From the NCBI GenBank assembly GCA_017599285.1, contig JAGFXX010000001.1, forward strand, positions 3,033,397-3,097,396: a stretch of 64,000 nucleotides of DNA, written 5' to 3'. Positions within the stretch are counted from its first letter, which is position 1. Each line of letters begins with the position of its first letter. The DNA is from Cereibacter azotoformans. Lineage in GTDB: Bacteria > Pseudomonadota > Alphaproteobacteria > Rhodobacterales > Rhodobacteraceae. The position numbers and the translations under genes are program-made. Positions 7,549-15,836 of this stretch are shown in pieces. A model generated the notes under the pieces. It was not told where the DNA came from and ran no database searches. It worked only from the letters and a program-made list of their open reading frames with translations.

Positions 7549-7940
7549 GACCGCCGCGGCGGCGATGGTCTCGGCCGCGGCCTCGATATCGGCGCCGGGT
7601 TCAGCCGGTCGCCGCCTTCGATCCGATCGTAGCCGTCGATGCGCCGCGCCTCGTTCGGGGTCAGGATCGGGCCGCCCACCGCCATGGCGAGCGCCTCGTA
7701 GCGCTCGCGCGTCGTGGGCCGAAGCAGGGCGCCGAAGTCATGTTTGAGGTAGAATCCGGCCCGGCGCTCGGCCTCGGTGAGCACCCCGAGCGCAAGCTGG
7801 TCCTCGACCTGCTTCGCCCAATGGAGGAGGCAGTCGGTCAGATATGTGCCCTGGACCTGCGCGCTTCCTTCCTGGGCGCTTCCGTGGGAGGAGGAGCGCG
7901 AGGCGGTGCGCGCGGCGGTGATGGCCACGGCCGGCTTCAC
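7545..7940 (-). pseudogene. HK97-type phage portal protein, C-terminal remnant
   Basis: Residues about 33-115 read YLTDCLLHWAKQVEDQLALG, LTEAERRAGFYLKHDF, LLRPTTRERYEALAMAVGGP and ILTPNEARRIDGYDRIEGGD, followed by RLNP. This is the standard C-terminal pattern of HK97-family portal proteins (L-x-P-W-x-x-x-x-E, LRGTTRERFE, LTPNEVR). The roughly 250 N-terminal residues are absent: the frame starts in sequence that overlaps the integrase fragment on the other strand. The tail runs into the protease frame. It is the first gene of a decayed portal-protease-capsid module. Confidence 0.65.
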
Positions 7941-8244
7941 CCTGCTTGAGACGAGCTACGGGAAGGCGCGGTCGGTGAAGGGTCTCTCGAACTTCATCAC
8001 CGCTGCCGCGGCCGAGGCGGGGATCGAGGGGCGCACGCCGCACGGCTTGCGCAAATTCCGGCTCACGGCCATCGCGGAAGCGGGCGGTCCTGCCCATGCG
8101 ATCATGGCCTGGGGCGGGCATGCGAGCCTCTCGGAGGCCGAGGCTTAGACCCGCGCGGCCAGCCGGCGCGGCCTCGTGATGGGGCTGGAACAGGAACAGA
8201 ACGATGTAAACGGCCCCGCGAATTCCTGTAAACGCGCCAATTAG
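7934..8244 (+). pseudogene. Tyrosine recombinase (phage integrase) C-terminal fragment with nonsense mutation
   Basis: The frame reads TLLETSYGKARSVKGLSNFI, then IEGRTPHGLRKFRLTAIAEA and AHAIMAWGGHASLSEAEA, ending in TAG at 8146-8148. The HGLRK box carries the catalytic His-x-x-Arg, and the GGH segment the second conserved His. After the TAG the frame continues TRAASRRGLVMGLEQEQNDV to a second stop at 8244, and the nucleophilic Tyr expected just before TR is lost at the TAG codon. The N-terminal two thirds are absent. The fragment ends about 30 bases from the 3' end of tRNA-Arg, the usual place of an integrase beside its attachment site. Confidence 0.7.
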
Positions 8245-8249
8245 GCGCG
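8233..8249 (-). terminator. Short hairpin downstream of tRNA-Arg
   Basis: CGCGCC and GGCGCG form a 6-bp stem around a five-base loop. On the minus strand it is followed by TTTA. It could end the tRNA transcript, but it also overlaps the last codons of the integrase fragment. It is weak by sequence. Confidence 0.35.
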
Positions 8250-8274
8250 CCATTTCAACGGCTTGCGGGAGACA

Positions 8275-8350
8275 TGGTGACCCCGGCAGGACTTGAACCT
8301 GCAACCTATCCCTTAGGAGGGGATCGCTCTATCCGTTGAGCTACGGGGCC
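8275..8350 (-). tRNA. tRNA-Arg(CCU), CCA encoded
   Basis: Read on the minus strand the gene begins GGCCCCGTAGCTC and ends with the acceptor strand CGGGGTC, discriminator A and CCA at 8277-8275. The seven-base acceptor stem pairs with one G-T wobble. The D arm is GCTC..GAGC. The anticodon stem ATCCC/GGGAT encloses loop CTCCTAA with anticodon CCT, and the T loop reads GGTTCAAGTCC. All parts are intact, so an element that once integrated here would have restored the tRNA 3' end. The adjacent integrase fragment supports use as a phage attachment site. Confidence 0.93.
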
Positions 8351-8545
8351 GGCTGCCACTCGGGCTCGACCTTAATGGAGCCATTCGCAGCCCGTTGCAA
8401 GCCACGAGGGCGCAGGAGAGGGGAGACTGTGGGGAGGGAGAGCTGGGGGAGTGACTCTTGGCCCACCACTCCCCCATGGGTCCGTCGCGTCCGTCTTGGA
8501 GAGCTTGCACGACGCTCAGGATCAACCGGGCCGATGTTCTCGGCC
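8351..8545. other. Intergenic region with no gene
   Basis: No convincing coding frame lies between tRNA-Arg and the operator region ahead of the LacI-type regulator. The only structure of note is the pair of operator-like motifs further on. Confidence 0.4.
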
Positions 8546-8603
8546 GTTAACGCTAACATGCCACAGGAAGAGCCCTTGGACAAGCCCCCCTTTGGCGCTA
8601 ACA
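8546..8603 (+). promoter_or_regulatory. Candidate LacI/GntR-type operators
   Basis: GTTAACGCTAAC at 8546-8557 is an imperfect palindrome, and the octamer CGCTAACA recurs at 8551-8558 and 8596-8603, 45 bases apart. LacI-family operators are palindromes with a central CG or GC, and the gluconate regulator site has the form TGTTA-CGGT-AACA. The second copy lies 36 bases before the GTG start of the regulator, which suggests autoregulation. This is inference from sequence only. Confidence 0.4.
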
Positions 8604-8638
8604 AGAAAAGGTAAGATCATTGCACGAGAGATGTTTCC

Positions 8639-9676
8639 GTGGCCAAAGAGCCGGCTTCCGCCCCGCAGCGGCGTCCCCTGACCTTGCGCGACGTCTCGGA
8701 TGCCTCGGGGGTGTCCGAGATGACCGTCAGCCGGGTGCTGCGCAATCGTGGCGACGTGTCGGGCGCCACGCGCGAGCGGGTGCTCGCCGCCGCGCGCGAG
8801 CTGGGATATGTGCCCAACCGCATTGCCGGCGCCCTGGCCAGCCAGCGGGTGAATCTCGTGGCGGTCATCATCCCGTCGCTGTCCAACATGGTCTTCCCCG
8901 AGGTGCTGACCGGCGTGTCGGAGGTGCTCGAGGATACCGGGCTCCAGCCGGTCGTGGGGGTCACCAACTACTCGCCCGAGCGTGAGGAGAAGGTCCTCTA
9001 CGAGATGCTCTCGTGGCGGCCTTCGGGCATCATCATCGCCGGGCTCGAGCGGAGCCCCGCCGCGCGGGCGATGCTCGAGAATGCGGGCATCCCGATCGTC
9101 GAGATCATGGATGTGGACGGAACACCGGTGGACAATGCGGTGGGCATTTCGCACCGCCGCGCCGGCCGGCACATTGCCGAGGCGATCATTGCGGCCGGAT
9201 ACCGGCGGATCGGCTTCCTCGGAACGATGATGCCGCATGATCACCGGGCCCGGAAGCGGCTCGAGGGCTTCGAGGAGGCGCTGGCCGCCGCCGGACTGCA
9301 TGTCGAAGACCGCGAGTTCTACTCGGGCGGGTCGGCCCTGCTCAAGGGGCGCGAGATGACCGAAGCCATTCTCGCACGCTCGCCGGATCTCGATTTCCTC
9401 TATTACTCCAATGACATGATCGGGGCCGGTGGGCTCTTGTGGTGCCTGCACCACGGCATCGATGTGCCGGCAAAGGTTGGGCTCGCCGGCTTCAACGGGG
9501 TGGAACTGGTGCAGGGCCTGCCTTGCCACCTGGCGACCATGGATGCCTGCCGGCTCGAGATCGGGCGCAAGGCCGCGGAGATCGTGGCGGGCAAGCGCCT
9601 GGATGGCGTCACCTCGGGGCTCGTGATCGAACTCGAGCCCAAGCTCGAGCCCGGGGACACGATCCGCAGGGTCTGA
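8639..9676 (+). CDS. LacI-family transcriptional regulator, GntR-like
   Basis: This 345-residue repressor-type regulator has an N-terminal helix-turn-helix at about 16-60 (LTLRDVSDASGVSEMTVSRV followed by LRNRGDVSGATRERV and the hinge LGYVPNRIAGALAS). A periplasmic-binding-like effector domain follows: VAVIIPSLSNMVFPEVLTGV, IIIAGLERSP, GRHIAEAIIAAGYRRIGFLG, and IDVPAKVGLAGFNGVEL near the C terminus. The translation starts with GTG at 8639. Length matches the family. The form of the DNA-binding and sugar-binding segments is closest to gluconate-type GntR regulators, but the effector is a guess. No sugar catabolic or transport gene lies beside it in this window, so its regulon is elsewhere or it has been separated from it by the phage insertion. 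Confidence 0.85.
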   Translation: MAKEPASAPQRRPLTLRDVSDASGVSEMTVSRVLRNRGDVSGATRERVLAAARELGYVPNRIAGALASQRVNLVAVIIPSLSNMVFPEVLTGVSEVLEDTGLQPVVGVTNYSPEREEKVLYEMLSWRPSGIIIAGLERSPAARAMLENAGIPIVEIMDVDGTPVDNAVGISHRRAGRHIAEAIIAAGYRRIGFLGTMMPHDHRARKRLEGFEEALAAAGLHVEDREFYSGGSALLKGREMTEAILARSPDLDFLYYSNDMIGAGGLLWCLHHGIDVPAKVGLAGFNGVELVQGLPCHLATMDACRLEIGRKAAEIVAGKRLDGVTSGLVIELEPKLEPGDTIRRV

Positions 9677-9682
9677 CGCGGG

Positions 9683-10135
9683 TCAGGTGAGGATCGTCAC
9701 CGAAAGGCAGGCCAGCACGACGGCTGTCAGCGGGATGCGCAGCCGCATCCACCACTCGGGTGCGAGGCCGTGGCTCCAGAAGTTCCAGTCGAGAGCGAGG
9801 AGACCCGCGAACCCGGTCGCGAGATAGATCGCCGAGGAGGTCGGCCCGCCGCCCACGAAAAAGAAGGCCCAGAGCGCGGGAATCACCGACAGCGCGTAGC
9901 CGGTGAAGGCTTCGCGCCCGCTCGTCCTCGTGGCAAAGCCCCAGAGCACGCCCGACATGAACGACAGGATCACCGTTCCGTAAGCGAGGCCCGCATAGGG
10001 CCCCACGAATCGCGGACCGAGGGTTCGGGCGCCCCAGTCGGCCAGATCGGGCTGGAGTTCGGTGGCGGCGCTCCAGACAAAGGGGATGAGCCCGGCCAGT
10101 CCGAGGAGCAGGGCCGAGCGGGGGACGCGCGTCAT
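9683..10135 (-). CDS. DUF3429 family membrane protein
   Basis: This 150-residue protein has about five hydrophobic segments: ALLLGLAGLIPFVWSA, YAGLAYGTVILSFMSGVLWG, GYALSVIPALWAFFFV, IYLATGFAGLLALDWNFW and IPLTAVVLACLSVTIL. The FMSGVLWGF and ALDWNFW patterns are characteristic of DUF3429 inner-membrane proteins, whose function is unknown. I chose the ATG at 10135, behind a GGGGGCGGGAACGG stretch, rather than an upstream ATG at 10156 that overlaps ispH. It follows ispH by 17 bases and is probably co-transcribed with it. It converges with the LacI-type regulator, six bases from that gene's stop. Confidence 0.75.
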   Translation of the reverse strand: MTRVPRSALLLGLAGLIPFVWSAATELQPDLADWGARTLGPRFVGPYAGLAYGTVILSFMSGVLWGFATRTSGREAFTGYALSVIPALWAFFFVGGGPTSSAIYLATGFAGLLALDWNFWSHGLAPEWWMRLRIPLTAVVLACLSVTILT

Positions 10136-10152
10136 CCGTTCCCGCCCCCGGC

Positions 10153-11112
10153 TCACGGAGTTTCGGCGGCTTCGCGCAGGATGCGCGGCACCTTGAACTC
10201 GACCCGCTCCTTCACGGTCTCGACCAGCTCGACCGTCGTGTCGAACCGCTCGCGGAAGGCCGCGATCACCTCGTCCACCAGCACTTCGGGCGCCGAGGCG
10301 CCTGCGGCAACCCCCACGGCCGTCACCCCCTGAAGCGAGTCCCAGTCGATCTCGGTCGCCCGCTGCACGAGCTGCGCCACGCGGCAGCCGGCCGCGCGCC
10401 CGACCTCGACCAGACGCCGGGAGTTCGACGAGTTCGGCGCGCCAATCACGAGGAGGGCCTCGATCCGGTCCGAAAGCGCCTTGACCGCTCCCTGACGGTT
10501 GGTGGTCGCGTAGCAGATGTCTTCCTTGCGCGGGATGTTGATGGCCGGGAAACGCTCGCGCAGCGCCGCCACGATCGCCGCCGTGTCGTCGATCGACAGC
10601 GTCGTCTGGGTGATGTAGGCCAACCGCCCGGGGTCGCGCACCTCTAGCCCCGCCACATCCTCGACCGTCTCGACCAGCAGCACCTCGCCTTCGGGAAGCT
10701 GGCCCATCGTCCCGATCGTCTCGGGGTGGCCGGCGTGCCCGATCATGATCATCTGCAGGCCGTTCTCATGGTGGCGCTCGGCCTCGAGATGGACCTTGCT
10801 GACCAGCGGGCAGGTGGCGTCGACATAGACCATGTTGCGCCGCTCGGCCTCGGCCGGGACCGACTTGGGCACACCATGCGCCGAGAAGATCACCGGGCGG
10901 TCCGTCGGCGCCTCGTCGAGCTCCTCGACGAAGACGGCGCCCATGTCGCGCAGCCGATCCACGACGAACTTGTTGTGGACGATCTCATGGCGGACATAGA
11001 CCGGCGCCCCCCATTTCTCGAGCGCCATCTCGACAATCTTGATCGCGCGATCCACGCCCGCGCAGAAGCCGCGCGGCGCGGCCAGATAGAGGGTGAGGGG
11101 GGGCTTGGTCAT
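10153..11112 (-). CDS. ispH: 4-hydroxy-3-methylbut-2-enyl diphosphate reductase
   Basis: IspH is the last enzyme of the MEP isoprenoid pathway: it reduces HMBPP to isopentenyl and dimethylallyl diphosphate using a [4Fe-4S] cluster. The 319 residues carry the three cluster cysteines at Cys17 (PRGFCAGV), Cys101 (VDATCP) and Cys200 ([12 protein letters not shown]). Substrate-contact residues are present: His46 in EIVHNK, His79 in SAHGVP, and Glu131 within [20 protein letters not shown] supplies the C-domain phosphate-binding Ser/Asn pair. Length is normal. In a phototroph the pathway also feeds carotenoids, quinones and the bacteriochlorophyll tail. It is upstream of, and probably transcribed with, the DUF3429 gene. 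Confidence 0.97.
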   Translation of the reverse strand: MTKPPLTLYLAAPRGFCAGVDRAIKIVEMALEKWGAPVYVRHEIVHNKFVVDRLRDMGAVFVEELDEAPTDRPVIFSAHGVPKSVPAEAERRNMVYVDATCPLVSKVHLEAERHHENGLQMIMIGHAGHPETIGTMGQLPEGEVLLVETVEDVAGLEVRDPGRLAYITQTTLSIDDTAAIVAALRERFPAINIPRKEDICYATTNRQGAVKALSDRIEALLVIGAPNSSNSRRLVEVGRAAGCRVAQLVQRATEIDWDSLQGVTAVGVAAGASAPEVLVDEVIAAFRERFDTTVELVETVKERVEFKVPRILREAAETP

Positions 11113-11240
11113 GGCCGGCTCTCTTCGTCCTGTGCAGCCCAGACCTAGTCCGATCGGGCGCTCAGGTCCAGCCCCGGCCGGGTGGCCGCCTCAGGATGCC
11201 GCATGGACCGGCCGGCGCGCCGCCCGCGCGCGCCGACAGG

Positions 11241-11813
11241 TCACTTGGCTTCGACGGCGATCTCTTCACGCTCTATCCGCGGCTCTCGCGGGGGGCGGCC
11301 GATCACCTCGCGCAGCTCGTCCAGTTCGATGAAATTGTCGGCCTGACGGCGCAACTCGTCGGCGATCATCGGCGGCTGACTGCGGATGGTCGAGACCACC
11401 GAAACGCGCACGCCCTGCCGCTGCAGGCTCTCGACCAGCGGCCGGAAATCGCCGTCGCCCGAGAAGAGCACGATGTGGTCCACGCGCGGCGCGAGTTCCA
11501 TGGCATCGACCGTAAGCTCGATGTCCATGTTGCCCTTGACCTTGCGTCGCCCCTGGCTGTCCGTGTATTCCTTGGCCGGTTTCGTCACCATGGTGAAGCC
11601 GTTGTAGTGCAGCCAGTCCACCAGCGGCCGGATGGGCGAGTAATCGTCGTTCTCGAGAAGTGCGGTGTAGTAGAATGCCCGCAGCAGCTTGCCGCGGCGC
11701 ATGAACTCCTGGCGCAGCAGCTTGTAATCTATGTCGAAACCCAGCGCCTTGGCGGCGGCATAGAGGTTCGAACCGTCGATGAACAGCGCCAGCCGTTCGT
11801 CCTTGTAGAACAT
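11241..11813 (-). CDS. NYN domain protein, LabA/DUF88 type
   Basis: This 190-residue protein belongs to the PIN-like NYN nuclease superfamily. The acidic metal site is visible: [16 protein letters not shown] near residue 13 (first Asp), a central [15 protein letters not shown] (second acidic cluster) and [20 protein letters not shown] (third, with two Asp). A C-terminal [18 protein letters not shown] completes the family pattern. Proteins of this type are thought to act on RNA, but the substrate here is not known. The gene is transcribed alone, with a good promoter 50 bases upstream, between ispH and the oppositely oriented folK. Confidence 0.85.
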   Translation of the reverse strand: MFYKDERLALFIDGSNLYAAAKALGFDIDYKLLRQEFMRRGKLLRAFYYTALLENDDYSPIRPLVDWLHYNGFTMVTKPAKEYTDSQGRRKVKGNMDIELTVDAMELAPRVDHIVLFSGDGDFRPLVESLQRQGVRVSVVSTIRSQPPMIADELRRQADNFIELDELREVIGRPPREPRIEREEIAVEAK

Positions 11814-11865
11814 TATCCTTGTCCCCTGCGAGAACCCTTGCCCCGGTCAATCTGCTGTCTTCGAG

Positions 11866-11894
11866 AATAGATTTCGGCTAGCAAAAATCGACAA
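11866..11894 (-). promoter_or_regulatory. Promoter of the NYN gene
   Basis: On the minus strand TTGTCG (11894-11889) and TCTATT (11871-11866) are 17 bases apart. The -10 end lies about 52 bases before the NYN ATG. Confidence 0.5.
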
Positions 11895-11955
11895 GGGGTC
11901 GGATATCAGTGTAATACATCTACCGGCAAGCGGGCCTCATCAGAAACTTATACCA

Positions 11956-12540
11956 TTGGACAGGCCACCTGGAAAGCAAGCTCTGGTTGCACTCGGCTCA
12001 AACATGCCGTTTGCGGGAAGGTTCCCCGAGGGAACCGTTCGCGATGCGATTGCTGCGGTCGCAAAGGCGTTTGGTGCCAATTTTCAAGCCAGCAGACTCT
12101 ATCTTACCCCTTTTTTTCCTGCAGGTGACGCACCGGATTTTGTCAATGCGGCCATGACACTGCACCTATCGGATGAAGTGGGTCCAGAGGCGGTTCTGCG
12201 CCGCCTGCATGAGGTTGAGGCGGATTTCGGCCGATCGCGGTCGAGGCGGTGGGCGAGCCGCACCCTCGACCTCGATCTGATCGCGCTGGGTGATTCGGTC
12301 TGGCCCGACGCCGACACGCAGGGGCTGTGGAGAAACCTGCCCCCTGAAGACCAGGCCCGGCGGGTGCCCGATGGCCTGATCCTCCCCCATCCCCGGCTTC
12401 AGGATCGCGCCTTCGTCCTCGTGCCGCTCGCCGATGTGGCGCCGGAATGGCGTCATCCGCTGCTGGGCCGCACCGTCCTCGAGATGCTGGCGGCGCTTCC
12501 CGCGGCCGAGCGGGCGGCGGTGGTGCCGCTCGAGGCCTGA
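11956..12540 (+). CDS. folK: 6-hydroxymethyl-dihydropterin pyrophosphokinase
   Basis: FolK transfers pyrophosphate from ATP to 6-hydroxymethyl-7,8-dihydropterin in folate synthesis. The 194 residues carry the family markers ALVALGSN near the N terminus, [37 protein letters not shown] followed by [10 protein letters not shown] (the Mg-binding Asp pair), and [19 protein letters not shown]. The sequence is slightly longer than E. coli FolK because of an insertion before LPHP. The frame opens with TTG at 11956; there is no better ATG upstream of the conserved VALGSN, but the start is not certain and there is no obvious Shine-Dalgarno. The neighbours are the divergent NYN gene and downstream rpoZ. 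Confidence 0.93.
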   Translation: MDRPPGKQALVALGSNMPFAGRFPEGTVRDAIAAVAKAFGANFQASRLYLTPFFPAGDAPDFVNAAMTLHLSDEVGPEAVLRRLHEVEADFGRSRSRRWASRTLDLDLIALGDSVWPDADTQGLWRNLPPEDQARRVPDGLILPHPRLQDRAFVLVPLADVAPEWRHPLLGRTVLEMLAALPAAERAAVVPLEA

Positions 12541-12557
12541 GGAGCGGGAATCCGCCC

Positions 12558-12586
12558 TTGTCAAGAGGCCGGGCGACCGTTACATA
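12558..12586 (+). promoter_or_regulatory. Promoter of the rpoZ-rsh operon
   Basis: TTGTCA at 12558-12563 and TACATA at 12581-12586 are separated by exactly 17 bases, 38 bases ahead of the rpoZ ATG. It is one of the best sigma70-type matches in the window. Confidence 0.65.
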
Positions 12587-12623
12587 GGCCGCTCCATGCC
12601 CCCTGTCCGAAACGGAGACTCCC

Positions 12624-12977
12624 ATGGCCCGCGTGACGGTTGAAGACTGCGTTGACAAGGTCCCGAACCGGTTCGAACTGGTGATGCTGGCCGCCCATCG
12701 CGCACGCGAGATCGCCTCGGGTTCGGCCCTGACGATCGACCGCGACAACGACAAGAACCCGGTCGTGGCCCTGCGCGAGATCGCGGAGGAAACCCAGAGC
12801 GCCGAGTCGCTGCGCGAGCGGATGATCGAAAGCCACCAGACCCAGATCGAGGTGGACGAACCGGAAGAGGATCAGATGGCGCTGCTCATGGGCAGCGAGG
12901 TCGATCGCCCGGTGCAGGACGACATGTCCGAGGAAAAGCTGCTGCGCGCCCTGATGGAAGCGCAGGGGCAGAACTGA
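12624..12977 (+). CDS. rpoZ: RNA polymerase omega subunit
   Basis: The omega subunit assists assembly of beta-prime into RNA polymerase and forms part of one ppGpp site in proteobacteria. The 117 residues start [20 protein letters not shown] and contain [12 protein letters not shown] and [13 protein letters not shown], the conserved omega core. The C-terminal 50 residues are acidic ([25 protein letters not shown]), as usual in alphaproteobacteria. It is followed 30 bases later by the (p)ppGpp synthetase gene rsh, a common and functionally sensible pairing. The start ATG has GGAG ten bases upstream. Confidence 0.97.
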   Translation: MARVTVEDCVDKVPNRFELVMLAAHRAREIASGSALTIDRDNDKNPVVALREIAEETQSAESLRERMIESHQTQIEVDEPEEDQMALLMGSEVDRPVQDDMSEEKLLRALMEAQGQN

Positions 12978-13007
12978 TTACGTGGTGAATCTGTTGCGGC
13001 CGGGGCC

Positions 13008-15125
13008 ATGATCGACGTCGAAGACCTGATCGCCCTGGTCCGCAATTACAACCCGCGCACCAATGCCGACCTCATTCGCCGGGCCTATGCCTATGGCCGG
13101 CAGATGCACGAGGGCCAGTTCCGCCACTCGGGCGAGCCCTATTTCACCCATCCCGTCGCCGTCGCCGCCATTCTGACCGAGCAGCGGCTGGATGATGCGA
13201 CGATCGTGACCGCGCTGCTGCACGACACGATCGAGGACACCAAGTCCACCTACACGGAGGTTGCGCGTCTTTTCGGCGAGGACATCGCCGAACTGGTGAA
13301 CGGCGTGACCAAGCTCACCAATCTCGAACTGTCCTCGGCGCAGTCGAAGCAGGCCGAGAACTTCCGCAAGCTGTTCATGGCGATGTCCAAGGACCTGCGG
13401 GTGATCCTCGTCAAGCTTGCCGACCGTCTGCACAACATGCGCACGATCAAGTCGATGCGCCCCGAGAAGCAGGCCCAGAAGGCGCGCGAGACGATGGAGA
13501 TCTTCGCCCCTCTCGCTGGCCGCATGGGCATGCAGTGGATGCGCGAGGAGTTGGAAGACCTCGCCTTCCGCGTGCTGAACCCCGAGGCGCGCAACTCGAT
13601 CATCCGCCGCTTCATCACGCTGCAGCGCGAGACGGGCGACGTGGTCCACAAGATCACCGCCGACATCCGGCTGGAGCTGGAAAAGGCCCAGATCGAGGCC
13701 GACGTCTATGGCCGCGCCAAGAAGCCCTATTCGATCTGGCGCAAGATGCAGGAGAAGGACCTCGCCTTCTCGCGGCTGTCGGACATCTACGGCTTCCGCG
13801 TGATCTGCAAGGACGTGGCCGACTGTTACCGCATCCTCGGCGTGATCCACCAGCGGTGGCGCGCGGTGCCGGGGCGGTTCAAGGACTATGTGAGCCAGCC
13901 GAAGTCGAACGGCTACCGCTCGATCCACACGACGGTCTCGGGGCGCGACGGCAAGCGGGTCGAGGTGCAGATCCGCACCCGCCAGATGCACGAGGTGGCC
14001 GAGGCGGGCGTCGCGGCGCACTGGAGCTACCGCGAGGGTGTGCGGGTCCACAACCCCTTCGCCGTCGATCCCGCCAAGTGGATCGCGAGCCTGACGGAAC
14101 GGCTCGACGAGGACGACCACGACGAGTTCATGGAGAACGTGAAGCTCGAGATGTACACCGACCAGGTGTTCTGCTTCACGCCCAAGGGCGACGTGATCCA
14201 GCTGCCTCGGGGGGCGACGCCGCTGGATTTTGCCTATGCCATCCATACAAGGATCGGCCATTCCACGGTCTCGGCCAAGATCGACGGCATCCGCGTGCCG
14301 CTCTGGACGCGGCTGAAGAACGGCCAGTCCGTCGAGATCATCACCGCCGAGGGCCAGCGTCCGCAGGCCTCCTGGATCGACATCGCCACGACGGGCCGGG
14401 CCAAGGCCGCGATCCGCCGCAGCCTGCGCGAGGAAGACCGGGGCCGCTTCGTCAAGCTGGGGCAGGAGCTGGCCCGCGCGGCCTTCGATCATGTGGGCCG
14501 CAAGGCGACCGACAAGGCGCTCAGGACCGCGGCCAAGATGCTCGGACTGCCGGACGAGACCGAGCTTCTGGCGCAGCTCGGTTCGGCCGAGCTGACGGCG
14601 CGCAAGGTGGTCGAGACCCTCTATCCCGAACTCGCGCGCTCGAGCGGCCCCGAGGTGGATGTGCGGCGGCCCGTCGTGGGCCTGTCCGACGACCAGCAGT
14701 TCCGTCGGGCGAAATGCTGTCAGCCGGTGCCCGGCGAGCGGATCGTGGGCATCACCTACCGCGGGCAGGGCGTGGTCATCCATGCCATCGACTGCCCCGC
14801 GCTGGAGGAGTTCGAAGAGCAACCGTCGCGCTGGATCGACCTGCACTGGCACACCGGCCGCCATGCGGCGGTGCATACCGTGACGCTCGATCTGACCATA
14901 TCCAACGACGCGGGCGTGCTTGGCCGGATCTGCACCTTGATCGGCGAGCAGAAGGCCAATATCTCCGACCTGAGGTTCACGGATCGCAAGCCCGACTTCT
15001 ACCGTCTTCTGGTTGATGTGGATCTGCGCGACGTCGAGCATCTGCATACGCTGATGACGGCTCTCGAGGCCGAAACGGACGTGGCGCAGATCACGAGGCA
15101 CCGCGATCTGAGCAGGAAACCCTGA
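13008..15125 (+). CDS. rsh: Bifunctional (p)ppGpp synthetase/hydrolase, Rsh
   Basis: Rsh makes and degrades the stringent-response alarmone from GTP/GDP and ATP. The 705 residues show the long RelA/SpoT layout. The HD hydrolase domain has His48 in YFTHP and His72-Asp73 in LLHDTIEDT, plus KLADRLHNMRT, so hydrolysis should be functional. The synthetase domain has YSIWRKMQEK, DIYGFRVICKDVADCYR and RFKDYVSQPKSNGYRSIHTT. A TGS domain (VFCFTPKGDVIQLPRGATPL) begins near residue 380, followed by helical/zinc-finger-like parts with AKCCQPVPGERIVG and a C-terminal ACT domain from about 630. It is the only such gene in the window, as expected for an alphaproteobacterium with one long Rsh. Confidence 0.96.
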   Translation: MIDVEDLIALVRNYNPRTNADLIRRAYAYGRQMHEGQFRHSGEPYFTHPVAVAAILTEQRLDDATIVTALLHDTIEDTKSTYTEVARLFGEDIAELVNGVTKLTNLELSSAQSKQAENFRKLFMAMSKDLRVILVKLADRLHNMRTIKSMRPEKQAQKARETMEIFAPLAGRMGMQWMREELEDLAFRVLNPEARNSIIRRFITLQRETGDVVHKITADIRLELEKAQIEADVYGRAKKPYSIWRKMQEKDLAFSRLSDIYGFRVICKDVADCYRILGVIHQRWRAVPGRFKDYVSQPKSNGYRSIHTTVSGRDGKRVEVQIRTRQMHEVAEAGVAAHWSYREGVRVHNPFAVDPAKWIASLTERLDEDDHDEFMENVKLEMYTDQVFCFTPKGDVIQLPRGATPLDFAYAIHTRIGHSTVSAKIDGIRVPLWTRLKNGQSVEIITAEGQRPQASWIDIATTGRAKAAIRRSLREEDRGRFVKLGQELARAAFDHVGRKATDKALRTAAKMLGLPDETELLAQLGSAELTARKVVETLYPELARSSGPEVDVRRPVVGLSDDQQFRRAKCCQPVPGERIVGITYRGQGVVIHAIDCPALEEFEEQPSRWIDLHWHTGRHAAVHTVTLDLTISNDAGVLGRICTLIGEQKANISDLRFTDRKPDFYRLLVDVDLRDVEHLHTLMTALEAETDVAQITRHRDLSRKP

Positions 15126-15143
15126 CCGGGGACGAGGCACGTT

Positions 15144-15800
15144 TTGGTCTTCAAGCGACGCACTCCACGCACATGGCGGCAGCTTGCGCAGGAGGCCGTC
15201 TGGCCCCGCGGCGGCTGGTCGCGCGCCGCGCAATATGTCAAGCACCGTCTGACGCGCCTGCCCGACGAGCCGCATCGCATCGCGCGCGGCGTCTTCGCCG
15301 GGGTCTTCATCTCGTTCACGCCGCTCTTCGGCTTTCACTTCGTCGGAGCGGCGCTGCTCGCGTGGATCCTGCGCGGCAATATTCTCGCGGCCCTGCTGGC
15401 GACCTTCGTCGGCAACCCGGTCACCATGCCGCTGATCGCCTTCGGTTCGGTCGAGATCGGCCACTGGATGCTTGGCATCGACGCGCCGCTGACGATGGTT
15501 AACATCTTCAAGGCCTTTTCGGACGCCGGGACAGAACTGTGGGCGAACTTCCTGGCCATCTTCACCGAAGATGTGGCGCATTGGCGCAACCTCGCGCGGT
15601 TCTTTGAGACGATCTATCTTCCCTATCTCGTCGGCGGGATCCTTCCGGGGCTCGTCACGGGCTTCGGCTTCTACTATCTCACCATCCCCGTGATCCGCGC
15701 CTACCAGAAGCTGCGTTCCATGAAGGCCGAGGCCCGCCGGGCCCGCCTGCGCCGCCGTGGCCTCTCGGAGGCAGATGACGGCGAGGCCGGAAGCCAATAG
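15144..15800 (+). CDS. DUF2062 domain membrane protein
   Basis: This 218-residue protein has a basic N terminus, the segment HRIARGVFAGVFISFTPLFG with a following FHFVGAALLAWILRGN, and ALLATFVGNPVTMPLIAF. These are the hallmarks of DUF2062, often found beside rsh and pdxJ in alphaproteobacteria. A second hydrophobic stretch lies at LPYLVGGILPGLVTGFGFYY near residue 155. The C-terminal tail is strongly basic. Function is unknown; family members are thought to be inner-membrane proteins. The frame opens with TTG at 15144 behind GGGGACGAGG, and no ATG precedes the conserved part. It starts 18 bases after rsh and probably belongs to its operon. Confidence 0.85.
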   Translation: MVFKRRTPRTWRQLAQEAVWPRGGWSRAAQYVKHRLTRLPDEPHRIARGVFAGVFISFTPLFGFHFVGAALLAWILRGNILAALLATFVGNPVTMPLIAFGSVEIGHWMLGIDAPLTMVNIFKAFSDAGTELWANFLAIFTEDVAHWRNLARFFETIYLPYLVGGILPGLVTGFGFYYLTIPVIRAYQKLRSMKAEARRARLRRRGLSEADDGEAGSQ

Positions 15801-15836
15801 GATGGGCAGGACAATCTGGCAACGGGCGGATGAGGA

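Noticed and set aside
8336..8638. Short open frames between tRNA-Arg and the LacI-type regulator
   Set aside because: They cross the tRNA or the operator region and have no homology or ribosome-binding site.
12434..12643. Small open frame between folK and rpoZ
   Set aside because: It overlaps folK in another frame, contains no motif and spans the rpoZ promoter.
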